From Roseospirillum parvum (lineage in GTDB: Bacteria; Pseudomonadota; Alphaproteobacteria; Rhodospirillales; Rhodospirillaceae), in assembly GCF_900100455.1 (NCBI RefSeq), contig NZ_FNCV01000002.1, positions 310,001 to 374,000 on the forward strand: DNA of 64,000 bases. The letters are read 5' to 3'. The position numbers and the translations under genes were made by a program. Positions 9,494 to 17,499 of the stretch are shown piece by piece (positions within the stretch are counted from its first letter, which is position 1; the number at the start of each line of letters is the position of its first letter). The notes beneath the pieces were generated by a model. That model searched no databases. It saw only the letters and a list, made by a program, of their open reading frames with translations, and was not told the origin of the DNA.

Positions 9494-9499
9494 GCCGGC

Positions 9500-10282
9500 C
9501 TACTCGGCCCGCTTGAAGACCTCGCGCTTGAGATCGGCGATGGCCTTGGCCGGGTCGAGGCCCTTGGGGCAGGTGTTGGTGCAGTTGAAGATGGTGTGGC
9601 AGCGGAACAGCTTGAACGGATCGTCCAGGGCGTCCAGCCGCTCCGGCTTGGCCTCGTCGCGGCTGTCGAACACCCAGCGCGCCGCCTGCAACAGGATGGC
9701 CGGGCCCAGGTAGCGCGAGCCGCTCCACCAGTAGCTGGGGCAACTGGCCGAGCAGGAGAAGCACAGCACGCACTCCCACAGGCCGTCCAGGCGCTCGCGC
9801 TCCTCGGGGCTCTGCGGGCGTTCCTTGCCCGGCGGGGCCGGGGTGTCGGTCTTCATCCACGGCTCGACCGACTGATACTGGGCATAGAGGTGGGTCAGGT
9901 CGGGCACCAGGTCCTTGACCACCGGCAGGTGGGGCAGCGGGTGGATCTTCACCTCGCCCTTCACCTCCTCGATCGGCTTCAGGCAGGCCAGGGTGTTGAG
10001 CCCGTCGATGTTCATCGAGCACGACCCGCAGATGCCCTCGCGGCAGGAGCGGCGGAAGGTCAGCGTCGGGTCGATCTCGTTCTTGATCTTGATCAGGGCG
10101 TCGAGGACCATCGGCCCGCAGTCGTCCAGATCCAGCGTGAAACGATCCATCCGGGGATTGTCGCCGCTGTCCGGATCGAAGCGGTAGATGCTGAAGGTCT
10201 TGGGCCGCTTGGCCCCGGCCGGCGCCGGCCAGTCGCGGCCCTTGGCGATCCGGGAATGGGCGGGGAGGGTGAACTGAACCAT
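9500..10282 (-). CDS. sdhB: succinate dehydrogenase iron-sulfur subunit
   Basis: SdhB carries electrons from the flavoprotein to the membrane quinone site through three Fe-S centres. The 260-residue product shows the [2Fe-2S] ligands in [16 protein letters not shown] plus a later Cys-Leu-Lys-Pro. The [4Fe-4S] and [3Fe-4S] ligands are in [16 protein letters not shown] and [14 protein letters not shown]. It is the last gene of the minus-strand sdhCDAB operon, 27 bases after sdhA. Confidence 0.98.
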   Translation of the reverse strand: MVQFTLPAHSRIAKGRDWPAPAGAKRPKTFSIYRFDPDSGDNPRMDRFTLDLDDCGPMVLDALIKIKNEIDPTLTFRRSCREGICGSCSMNIDGLNTLACLKPIEEVKGEVKIHPLPHLPVVKDLVPDLTHLYAQYQSVEPWMKTDTPAPPGKERPQSPEERERLDGLWECVLCFSCSASCPSYWWSGSRYLGPAILLQAARWVFDSRDEAKPERLDALDDPFKLFRCHTIFNCTNTCPKGLDPAKAIADLKREVFKRAE

Positions 10283-10309
10283 GGCTGCCTGCTCTTTCCC
10301 TGGATAAGC

Positions 10310-12103
10310 CTAGTAGACCCGCTTCTGCGGCTCGATGTAGGCGACATCGTCGCTGAGCGTGTAGGTGTGCACCGGGCGGTAGCCCAGGCGCACCTTGGTC
10401 TCGCCTTCCATCCAGGCGAGGCTGTGCTTCATCCAGTTGGCGTCGTCGCGCTCCTGGAAGTCCTCGTGGGCGTGGGCGCCGCGGCTTTCCTGGCGCGCCT
10501 CGGCCGAGACGATGGTGGTCAGCGCGCAGGGCATCAGGTTGTCCAGCTCCAGCGCCTCGACCAGATCGGTGTTGAAGATCATCGAGCGGTCGGCCAGCTT
10601 GAGGTCGCCCATCTGGCCGGCGATGGCGGCCACGTTCTCCACCCCTTCCTTCAGGGTCTGGGCGGTGCGGAAGACGGCGGCGTCCTTCTGCATGGCCTTC
10701 TGCAGGTCGAGCCTGACCTCGGCCGTCAGCCGGCTGCCGTCGGCGTGGCGCAGGCGGTCGAGACGGTTCAGCGCCGGCTCGGCGGCGTCGGCCGGCAGCG
10801 GCGGGTTGGCCGCCCCCGGGGTCTTGATGATCTGGGTGGCGCGGTGGGCCGCGGCGCGGCCGAAGACCACCAGATCGAGCAGCGAGTTGGTGCCCAGCCG
10901 GTTGGCCCCGTGGACCGAGACGCAGGCCGCCTCGCCGATCGCCATCAGGCCGGGGCAGACGGCATCGGGATCGTCGGCGGTGGGGCGCAGCACCTCGCCC
11001 ATGTAGTTGGTCGGCACGCCGCCCATGTTGTAGTGCACAGTGGGCAGCACCGGGATCGGCTCCTTGCTGGCATCGACCCCGGCGAAGACGCGCGCCGTCT
11101 CGGTGATGCCGGGCAGACGCTGGTGCAGCACCTCGCCGCCCAGGTGCTCCAGGTGCAGGTTGATGTGGTCGCCATCCTTGCCCACACCCCGGCCCTCGCG
11201 GATTTCCATGGTCATGGCCCGGCTGACCACGTCGCGGCTGGCCAGATCCTTGGCCGTCGGCGCGTAACGCTCCATGAAGCGCTCGCCCTGGGAATTGGTC
11301 AGATAGCCACCCTCGCCGCGCGCCCCCTCGGTGATCAGGCAGCCCGAGCCGTAGACGCCGGTCGGGTGGAACTGCACGAACTCCATGTCCTGCAGGGGCA
11401 GGCCGGCGCGCGCCGCCATGGCGTTGCCGTCGCCGGTGCAGGTGTGGGCCGAGGTGCAGCTGAAATAGGCCCGCCCGTAGCCGCCGGTGGCGAGCACCGT
11501 CAGTTTGGCGTTGAAGCGGTGGATGGTGCCGTCGTCCAGGTTCCAGGCGACCACGCCCCGGCAGGTGCCGTCGGCGTCCATGATCAGGTCGAGCGCGAAA
11601 TACTCGACGAAGAACTGGGCGTTGTGCTTCAGGCTCTGCTGATAGAGCGTGTGCAGGATGGCATGGCCGGTGCGGTCGGCCGCCGCGCAGGCGCGCTGCA
11701 CCGGGGCCTCGCCGAAGTTGCGCATGTGGCCGCCGAAGGGGCGCTGATAGATCTTGCCGTCCTCGGTGCGCGAGAAGGGCACGCCGTAGTGCTCCAGCTC
11801 GTAGACGGCGGGAATGGCCTCGCGGCACATGTACTCAATGGCGTCCTGGTCGCCCAGCCAGTCCGACCCCTTGACGGTGTCGTACATGTGCCACTGCCAA
11901 CTGTCCTCGGCCATGTTGCCGAGCGCCGCGCCGATGCCGCCCTGGGCCGCCACGGTGTGGCTGCGGGTCGGGAAGACCTTGGTCACGCAGGCGGTGGACA
12001 GCCCCTCGGCGACCATCCCGAAGGTGGCGCGCAAGCCGGCCCCGCCGGCGCCGACGACCACCACGTCAAAGTCGTGGTCGATGATCTCGTAAGCAGAGGG
12101 CAT
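10310..12103 (-). CDS. sdhA: succinate dehydrogenase flavoprotein subunit
   Basis: SdhA oxidises succinate to fumarate on covalently bound FAD. The 597-residue product has the dinucleotide-binding GAGGAGLRA near the start and the flavin-attachment histidine in [10 protein letters not shown]. It also has the substrate-binding segment [21 protein letters not shown] and the conserved RSCFGAD-like equivalent [17 protein letters not shown]. Length is normal. It starts 6 bases after the sdhD stop. Confidence 0.98.
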   Translation of the reverse strand: MPSAYEIIDHDFDVVVVGAGGAGLRATFGMVAEGLSTACVTKVFPTRSHTVAAQGGIGAALGNMAEDSWQWHMYDTVKGSDWLGDQDAIEYMCREAIPAVYELEHYGVPFSRTEDGKIYQRPFGGHMRNFGEAPVQRACAAADRTGHAILHTLYQQSLKHNAQFFVEYFALDLIMDADGTCRGVVAWNLDDGTIHRFNAKLTVLATGGYGRAYFSCTSAHTCTGDGNAMAARAGLPLQDMEFVQFHPTGVYGSGCLITEGARGEGGYLTNSQGERFMERYAPTAKDLASRDVVSRAMTMEIREGRGVGKDGDHINLHLEHLGGEVLHQRLPGITETARVFAGVDASKEPIPVLPTVHYNMGGVPTNYMGEVLRPTADDPDAVCPGLMAIGEAACVSVHGANRLGTNSLLDLVVFGRAAAHRATQIIKTPGAANPPLPADAAEPALNRLDRLRHADGSRLTAEVRLDLQKAMQKDAAVFRTAQTLKEGVENVAAIAGQMGDLKLADRSMIFNTDLVEALELDNLMPCALTTIVSAEARQESRGAHAHEDFQERDDANWMKHSLAWMEGETKVRLGYRPVHTYTLSDDVAYIEPQKRVY

Positions 12104-12109
12104 GCCCGA

Positions 12110-12499
12110 TCAGCCTCCCAGGGCCAGGATAAGAACGCAGACGATGAGGTAGATGCCGGCCAGCACGGCCAGCGCCGGCACCGCCAGGGCCAGCGTCAGA
12201 TGCTTGGCCGGACCATGGATGTAGTCGCCGAGCACGATCATCAGCCCGGAAATGCCGTGATAGAGGCCGAACAGGATGGTCATGATCATCAGCGCCGCAT
12301 TCCACGGCTGGCCGAAGAAGGCGCTGATCTCGGCATGCGAGGCGCCGAAGTTGGCGATCACCGCGGCGACGAACCACAGCATCAGCGGCACCAGGGCGAC
12401 CGCCGTCAGCCGCTCCATGAACCAGTGGTGGGCGATGCCGCTCTTCGCGGCACCCCGGCCGCGCGCCCGGCCGAGCGGGGACTGCATCTTCAAAGCCAT
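12110..12499 (-). CDS. sdhD: succinate dehydrogenase membrane anchor subunit SdhD
   Basis: The product of about 129 residues has three membrane helices and the SdhD-type pattern HHWFMERLTAVAL plus GLYHGISGLMIVLGDYIH, which includes the heme b and quinone-site region. The ATG at 12499 is chosen. An in-frame GTG at 12511 is also possible, but the AAGAG upstream fits the ATG better. It lies between sdhC and sdhA. Confidence 0.94.
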   Translation of the reverse strand: MALKMQSPLGRARGRGAAKSGIAHHWFMERLTAVALVPLMLWFVAAVIANFGASHAEISAFFGQPWNAALMIMTILFGLYHGISGLMIVLGDYIHGPAKHLTLALAVPALAVLAGIYLIVCVLILALGG

Positions 12500-12544
12500 G
12501 ACGTCAGGCACTCTTGCTGTTGAAATGACACGTCGGCCAAACGC

Positions 12545-12976
12545 CTACCAGGCGGCGAAGCCGATCGCCCAGACGACGGCGGTCAGCACCGCCCAGACAA
12601 CGGCCAGCACGATCCCGGAGCGCCGCGCCCCCTCGACACCGAAGCCCTTGCCGATGTCCCACATCAGGAAACGGATGCCGCTGGCCAGGTGATACAGCGT
12701 CGCCGCCGACCAGGCGAGGATCAGGAACACCCCGACCCAGGAGCCGAAAAAGCCCTGCGCGGCGGCGTAGGTCTCCGGCCCGGCGGCGGCCGTGCCCAGC
12801 CACACCATGACCATCACCGTGCCCAGAACCACACCCACCCCGGTCACCCGGTGGGTGATCGACAGGAACATGGTCAGCGCGAACCTGTAGACCTGCAAAT
12901 GCGGCGACAGCGGCCGACCCCGCCGAAGCTGGTTGTCGTACGGCGCAAGATGGGGGGAAAACCTGGGCTCGCTCAT
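12545..12976 (-). CDS. sdhC: succinate dehydrogenase cytochrome b556 subunit SdhC
   Basis: The 143-residue product has three membrane helices, the SITHRVTGVG signature after the N-terminal RPLSPHLQVYR segment, and the heme-histidine region LYHLASGIRFLMWD. The first His of that motif is kept, while the second, often His, is Phe here. It is the first gene of sdhCDAB. The ATG at 12976 gives the family's usual N-terminus. Confidence 0.95.
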   Translation of the reverse strand: MSEPRFSPHLAPYDNQLRRGRPLSPHLQVYRFALTMFLSITHRVTGVGVVLGTVMVMVWLGTAAAGPETYAAAQGFFGSWVGVFLILAWSAATLYHLASGIRFLMWDIGKGFGVEGARRSGIVLAVVWAVLTAVVWAIGFAAW

Positions 12977-13063
12977 CGGGCTTCGCATCCCTGACCGGAC
13001 AAGGAAAAGACCACCACACAGGGCAACGAGACCCCCGGGAAACCCAGGATCGATACCCTTTAC

Positions 13064-13080
13064 CCCCAATTAATTTGGGG
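13064..13080. promoter_or_regulatory. small dyad upstream of sdhC
   Basis: CCCCAA and TTGGGG flank an AT-rich 5-base centre about 90 bases before the sdhC start. The location suits an operator or promoter element for the sdh operon, but no known regulator consensus is recognised. Confidence 0.3.
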
Positions 13081-13175
13081 TTGCGGCAGTGCAACAAGAC
13101 CCTCGGGGTTTACCCCGTCACCCCAGTCAAGTCAACGCCGGCCCCGGGGCGCGAGCATAACTTTGCATGGCAAAA

Positions 13176-13575
13176 AAGGGGGCTTCGCCCCCTTGAACCC
13201 CCACCGGGGGGACCGGGTCCCCCCGGACCCCGCCATGTCGTTGGCGTGAAAGGCTCGGGACGCGGAGTGGGGCATCAAGGTTCTTGGTTGCAGGCCAGCT
13301 TCGCTGGCCTGCGAAACAACCAGAACCAAGGGGGGCGCAGTTGGCGCGACGTACGCCGGCGCCCCTCGGTGAGGGTTGTTGTTATCGCGGGCCAGCAAAG
13401 CTGGCCCGCAACCAACCCCAATCGAACCCGGCTCGGCGCCAACGTTTCACGCCAACGAATTGGCGGGGTCCGGGGAGGCCCGCGCAAACCCCGAGGGAAG
13501 CGCAGCTTCCCGACGACGGTTTGCGCAAGACCAATGACCACCTCCCCGGCGGGGTCAAAGGGGCAGCGCCCCTTT
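13176..13575. repeat. long composite palindromic element, hybrid form
   Basis: This element fills most of the 611-base gap between sdhC and engB. It contains hairpins AGGGGGC/GCCCCCT near 13177-13192, GCAGGCCAGC/GCTGGCCTGC (13290-13312), and GCGGGCCAGC/GCTGGCCCGC (13387-13409). A further hairpin is GGGAAGC/GCTTCCC (about 13495-13511), and CAAAGGGGC/GCCCCTTT runs into eight T's at the right end. A 13-bp inverted repeat (13239-13251 with 13445-13457) brackets the two central hairpins. The flanks match the short elements and the central hairpins match the long elements at 39444 and 51046. No gene is seen inside. Confidence 0.75.
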
Positions 13576-13587
13576 TTTTTCCTTGCC

Positions 13588-14247
13588 TCACGCTTCGCTG
13601 GCGAGGGTCGCGAGCGTGGCCCGCAACTCGGCGATGCCGGTGCCTTTTTCGGCGCTGGTGGCGGCGATCTCGGGGTGGGCGGCGGGGTGGCGGGCCAGTT
13701 GCTGGGCGGTATCCTTGAGGCGCGTGGCGAGACTGGTCGGGCCGATCTTGTCGGCCTTGGTGAGCACCGCCTGATAGTTGACGGCGGCCTTGTCGAGCAG
13801 GTCCATCATGGCGTGATCGGAGTCTTTCAGGCCGTGGCGGGCGTCGATCAGGACCAGGGTGCGGCGCAGGGGGGCGCGCCCCTTGAGGTAGTTTCGGATC
13901 AGGCCGTTCCAGCTTTCGACCAGTTTCTTGGGGGCCTTGGCGTAGCCGTAGCCGGGCAGGTCGACCAGGGTCAGCCGGCCGGCGAGGTCGAAGAAGTTGA
14001 TCTGCTGGGTGCGCCCCGGGGTGACCGAGGTGCGGGCCAGTCCGTTGTGTCCGGTGAGGGCGTTGATGAGCGACGACTTGCCGACGTTGGAGCGCCCGAT
14101 GAAGGCGACTTCCGGCGGCCCGGCGGGGGGCAGGTCGGCGTTTTTGGTGGCGCCGCGCACGAAGGTGCAGGGGGCGGCGAACAGCCGCCGCCCGACTTCC
14201 AGTCGGGCGGCGGCGTCTTCGTCGGGGCTTGGCTCGGCCTCGTTCAC
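13588..14247 (-). CDS. engB: ribosome biogenesis GTPase EngB/YsxC/YihA
   Basis: EngB is a small GTPase needed for 50S subunit assembly. The 219-residue product has the P-loop GRSNVGKSS (51-59), a G2/switch region with TSVTPGRTQQINFF, G3 DLPGYG, and G4 TKAD. It starts with GTG at 14247, one base past the yidC stop, so it is translationally coupled at the end of the rpmH-rnpA-yidD-yidC-engB operon. Its 3' end runs into repeat element 13176-13575. Confidence 0.96.
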   Translation of the reverse strand: MNEAEPSPDEDAAARLEVGRRLFAAPCTFVRGATKNADLPPAGPPEVAFIGRSNVGKSSLINALTGHNGLARTSVTPGRTQQINFFDLAGRLTLVDLPGYGYAKAPKKLVESWNGLIRNYLKGRAPLRRTLVLIDARHGLKDSDHAMMDLLDKAAVNYQAVLTKADKIGPTSLATRLKDTAQQLARHPAAHPEIAATSAEKGTGIAELRATLATLASEA

Positions 14248-14248
14248 C

Positions 14249-16096
14249 CTAGTTGCCGATCTTCACGCCCATGCGCCGCATGATGACCCACTGCTGGGCG
14301 ATCGACAGGCTGTTGTTGCAGGTCCAGTAGATGACCAGCCCGGCCGGGAAGTGGGCCAGCATGAAGGTGAAGATGACCGGCAGCATCATCATCACCTTGG
14401 CCTGGGTGGGATCGGGCGGGGTGGGGTTCATCTTCTGCTGCAGGAACATCGAGGCGCCCATGATCAGCGGCCAGATGCCGATGGTCAGGAGCTGCGGCGG
14501 GTCCCAGGGGATCAGCCCGAACAGGTTGAACACCGAGGTGGGATCGGGCGCCGAGAGGTCCTTGATCCAGCCGAAGAAGGGCGCGTGGCGCATTTCCACG
14601 GAGACGAACAGCACCTTGTAGAGGGCGAAGAAGATGGGGATCTGCACCAGGATGGGCAGGCAGCCGGAGAGCGGGCTGACCTTCTCGCGCTTGTAGAGGT
14701 TCATCATCTCCTGGTTCAGGCGCATCTTGTCGTCCTTGAACCGTTCCTGCATGGCCTTCACCTCGGGGCCGAGCTTTTTCATCTTGCTCATCGCCCGGTA
14801 GGACTTGTTGGCCAGCGGGAAGAGCAGGATCTTGAGACACACGGTGAAGGCGATGATGGCCAGCCCGAAGTTGCCGATCAGGCCATTGAGCCAAGTCAGG
14901 ATATAGAAGAAGGGCTTGGTCAGGAAATAGAACCAGCCGAAGTCGATGGCCAGGTCGAAGCGGTCGATGTTGTACTTCTCGGCGTAGTCATCGAGCATCT
15001 TCGCCTTCTTGACGCCGGCGAACAGGTGGCTTTTCACCTCCACGCTCTGGCCGGGGGCGATCTGTTGCGGCTGGCCCAGGAAGTCCACCTGATAGCGCCA
15101 GCTTTTCAGCATCTCGTCCTTGCCCTCGGCCAGGAACTCGGCCGGCATGCCGGGGCGCGGGGCCATCGCGGTGGCCTTCATCGAGGTCTGCACCTGCTGG
15201 GCCGGATCGGGGGCGAGCGCCATCAGCCAGTACTTGTCGGTGATGCCGAGCCAGCCGCCGGTGGTGGTGTTGGTCACCGGGCCGTCCTCGCGCAGGTCGT
15301 CGTAGTCGACCTCCTTCAGGGTCTCGTCGAACACCCCGAGCGGCCCCTCGTGCAGGATGTAGAGCCCCGAGCCCGGCGGCGGGTCGGTGCGCAGGATCAG
15401 GCCATAGGGGTACAGGGTGACCGGGCTGTCGGTGGTGTTTTCCACCCGCTGGCTGACCTGGAACATGTACTGGTCGTCGAGCGCGATGGTGCGCACGAAC
15501 TTGAGGCCCTGGCCGTTGTCCCAGGTCAGGGTCAGCGGCTGCCCGGGGGTGAGGGTGGTCTGTTCGGCCTGCCAGACGGTGTCGCCGTCGGGCACCGCGA
15601 TGCCGGCGGCGGCCGGCACCCAGCCGAATTCGGCGAGCCAAGGCTGGGCCCCCTCGGGCGGCAGGGCGAGCACGATCTCGCGCGAATCGGGCTCAAGGTT
15701 GACCCGGTAGTCGGCCAGCGTCAGATCGTCGATGCGCCCCCCCTTGAGTGACACCGAGCCATGCAGGCGGGGCGAGTTGATGGGCACCCGGGGGGCCAGT
15801 TTCAGCACCTCGTCGCGGGGCAGGATGGCGGCCCCGGTCTGCGCCGCGGCCGGCGGCTGGCCGGCGCTGGTCGGGGCCGGCGGCGCGCCGGCGGCGGTGG
15901 CCCCCGGCGCGGCGCCGGGCACGGCCGGCGCCTGACCCGGCGCCAGTTGCCCGGCGGTCTGCCCGGCGGTCTGCCCGGCGGTCTGTTGGGCGCCCTGCCC
16001 GGGAGCCGGCGGCGGCGGCGCGAAGAAATACTCGTAGCCGAACAGGATGATCAGCGAGATGACGACGGCCAGCAGCAGGTTCTTCTGATCGAGCAT
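14249..16096 (-). CDS. yidC: membrane protein insertase YidC
   Basis: YidC inserts and folds inner-membrane proteins, alone or with SecYEG. The 615-residue product has the Gram-negative plan. An N-terminal anchor (MLDQKNLLLAVVISLIILFG) is followed by a Pro/Ala/Gln-rich linker and a large periplasmic domain. The conserved five-helix core holds a cytoplasmic loop with KMKKLGPEVKAMQERFKDD. The linker contains Gln-Thr-Ala-Gly repeated three times, encoded by a 12-bp tandem repeat at about 15951-15985. Upstream is yidD, downstream engB. Confidence 0.98.
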   Translation of the reverse strand: MLDQKNLLLAVVISLIILFGYEYFFAPPPPAPGQGAQQTAGQTAGQTAGQLAPGQAPAVPGAAPGATAAGAPPAPTSAGQPPAAAQTGAAILPRDEVLKLAPRVPINSPRLHGSVSLKGGRIDDLTLADYRVNLEPDSREIVLALPPEGAQPWLAEFGWVPAAAGIAVPDGDTVWQAEQTTLTPGQPLTLTWDNGQGLKFVRTIALDDQYMFQVSQRVENTTDSPVTLYPYGLILRTDPPPGSGLYILHEGPLGVFDETLKEVDYDDLREDGPVTNTTTGGWLGITDKYWLMALAPDPAQQVQTSMKATAMAPRPGMPAEFLAEGKDEMLKSWRYQVDFLGQPQQIAPGQSVEVKSHLFAGVKKAKMLDDYAEKYNIDRFDLAIDFGWFYFLTKPFFYILTWLNGLIGNFGLAIIAFTVCLKILLFPLANKSYRAMSKMKKLGPEVKAMQERFKDDKMRLNQEMMNLYKREKVSPLSGCLPILVQIPIFFALYKVLFVSVEMRHAPFFGWIKDLSAPDPTSVFNLFGLIPWDPPQLLTIGIWPLIMGASMFLQQKMNPTPPDPTQAKVMMMLPVIFTFMLAHFPAGLVIYWTCNNSLSIAQQWVIMRRMGVKIGN

Positions 16097-16160
16097 GGCG
16101 TGGGGGGTGTCCGCGAGGCGAGGGAGAAGGCGAGGCGGGGCCGCGAGGGGCCCCTTCAGG

Positions 16161-16445
16161 TCAGGGTCGGGACGGCCCGGCCGGGTCGCCCGGCCGCCGG
16201 CGGCGGCGCCAGGGCGGGCGCCAGTCGTCGGGCACGGGGTCATAGCCGGCGGTGCCGAAGGGATGGCAGCGCAGGACCCGGATCGTGGCCAGCCACACCC
16301 CACCCAACGCCCCGTAACGCCGAAGCGCCTGATCGGCATAGACCGAGCAGGTGGGCACATGGCGGCAGTGGGGCGGAGTCAGCGGTGAGATGAAGAGCTG
16401 ATAGCCACGGACCAGACCGCGCAGGACCCTACTCGCAAGACCCAT
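16161..16445 (-). CDS. yidD: membrane protein insertion efficiency factor YidD
   Basis: The 94-residue product matches YidD: a short N-terminal amphipathic helix with [12 protein letters not shown], the conserved Cys-containing segment [16 protein letters not shown], and the [17 protein letters not shown] motif. YidD assists YidC-dependent insertion. Its ATG overlaps the rnpA stop (ATGA-type junction). The C-terminus is Arg/Pro-rich. Confidence 0.96.
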   Translation of the reverse strand: MGLASRVLRGLVRGYQLFISPLTPPHCRHVPTCSVYADQALRRYGALGGVWLATIRVLRCHPFGTAGYDPVPDDWRPPWRRRRRPGDPAGPSRP

Positions 16446-17092
16446 CAGCGTCCACCCCTGATGCGCCCGCCCGCGCCGCGCCCACCGTCGCGCCCATCGG
16501 CACGCCCACCGTCACGCCGGGGGGCGGCCTTGGCGGGGCGATGCCGGGCCGGCGGCAGGTCGGGCGGGTCGCGGTGGGCGCCCAGGCGGGCCAGCGCGAT
16601 GTGCAGGTCCGAGACCAGCTTGGCGAAGGGCCGCTCGAGGGTTTCCGGGCGCCCGATCAGCACATAGTCGCGCCCCGGCAGGGCGGCCTCGGGCAGCACC
16701 CGACGGGCCGCCTCGCGCAGCCGCCGGCGGGCCCGGTTGCGGGCCACCGCGTTGCCGACCTTTTTCGAGCAGGTGAAGCCCAGCCCGGCGACCGGTCCCT
16801 CGACTGGCCCGTCAACTGGCCCGTCAACTGGCGCGACGCCGGCTTCCTGGGCAGGTTGGGGGGTGGGGCGCGGCGCCGCCTGCATGATGACGCCCGGCGT
16901 CACCCACTTCTCGCCCCGGCTGGCGACGCGCAGGAACTGGCGGCGCAGCTTCAGACGCTCCAGACGCAGACAGCCCGACTCCGGGCGCTCCAGAGTCGGG
17001 TCTCCCGACTGCGATGGCCGCCTGGGGGGCGGCATGTTGGGCGCCATGTCGGACAACGGGTCGGACACCGGGTCGGACACCGGGTCGGTCAT
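16445..17092 (-). CDS. rnpA: ribonuclease P protein component with repeat insertions
   Basis: RnpA is the protein subunit of RNase P, which processes tRNA 5' ends. The core RNR signature is clear in [22 protein letters not shown], followed by [14 protein letters not shown]. Two features are unusual. An N-terminal extension contains Ser-Asp-Pro-Val repeats. An insertion of about 30 residues between the first strand (GVIMQ) and the core (LGFTCSKK) contains Val-Asp-Gly-Pro repeats. Both are encoded by 12-bp tandem units. The ATG at 17092 is the longest sensible start, and later Mets would drop the first repeat. The C-terminal tail is Arg/Gly-rich. Confidence 0.9.
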   Translation of the reverse strand: MTDPVSDPVSDPLSDMAPNMPPPRRPSQSGDPTLERPESGCLRLERLKLRRQFLRVASRGEKWVTPGVIMQAAPRPTPQPAQEAGVAPVDGPVDGPVEGPVAGLGFTCSKKVGNAVARNRARRRLREAARRVLPEAALPGRDYVLIGRPETLERPFAKLVSDLHIALARLGAHRDPPDLPPARHRPAKAAPRRDGGRADGRDGGRGAGGRIRGGR

Positions 17093-17126
17093 CCCAGGCC
17101 CCGCGCCGAACCGGCCGCCCGGGCCG

Positions 17127-17261
17127 TCAGGCCGACAGGCGGGCCCGGCCACGGGCCCGACGGGCGGCCAGCACCCGACGCCCGCCAACCGTCGCCTTGC
17201 GGGCGCGGAAGCCGTGGCGGCGCTTGCGGATGAGCTTGCTCGGCTGATAGGTGCGCTTCAC
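17127..17261 (-). CDS. rpmH: 50S ribosomal protein L34
   Basis: The 44-residue basic protein matches L34 throughout: [20 protein letters not shown], then [18 protein letters not shown]. It starts with GTG at 17261. It heads the conserved rpmH-rnpA-yidD-yidC operon, with rnpA beginning about 34 bases downstream. Confidence 0.98.
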   Translation of the reverse strand: MKRTYQPSKLIRKRRHGFRARKATVGGRRVLAARRARGRARLSA

Positions 17262-17365
17262 GGGTCCAACTCCGACAGATAAAGAGGGGCGGCGGCGCCA
17301 CCGGCCGGGCCTTTCGCCGGCCCCGGCGCCTGTCCGGGCCACCTTCGATGAAACAGAAGAGCCGG

Positions 17366-17394
17366 TGTATAACGGCCCGCCGGGGCGCCGTCAA
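17366..17394 (-). promoter_or_regulatory. strong sigma-70-like promoter for rpmH
   Basis: On the minus strand, TTGACG (17394-17389) and TATACA (17371-17366) are separated by exactly 17 bases. Transcription would start near 17358, about 97 bases before the rpmH GTG. This is the closest match to the housekeeping consensus seen in the window, as expected for a ribosomal protein operon. Confidence 0.7.
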
Positions 17395-17499
17395 CCGGCT
17401 GACGCGCCCGTCACGGGACGTCCTTGCCCTCTTGATCCGGCCCGCCGGGTGGCGCTTGATGGGCCGTGGAGATGCAAAGGCGTAAGAGCGGGAGGGCGC

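Noticed and set aside
13075-13580. Open frames running through the repeat element between sdhC and engB
   Set aside because: They cross hairpins, have no ribosome site or family pattern, and differ between copies of the element.
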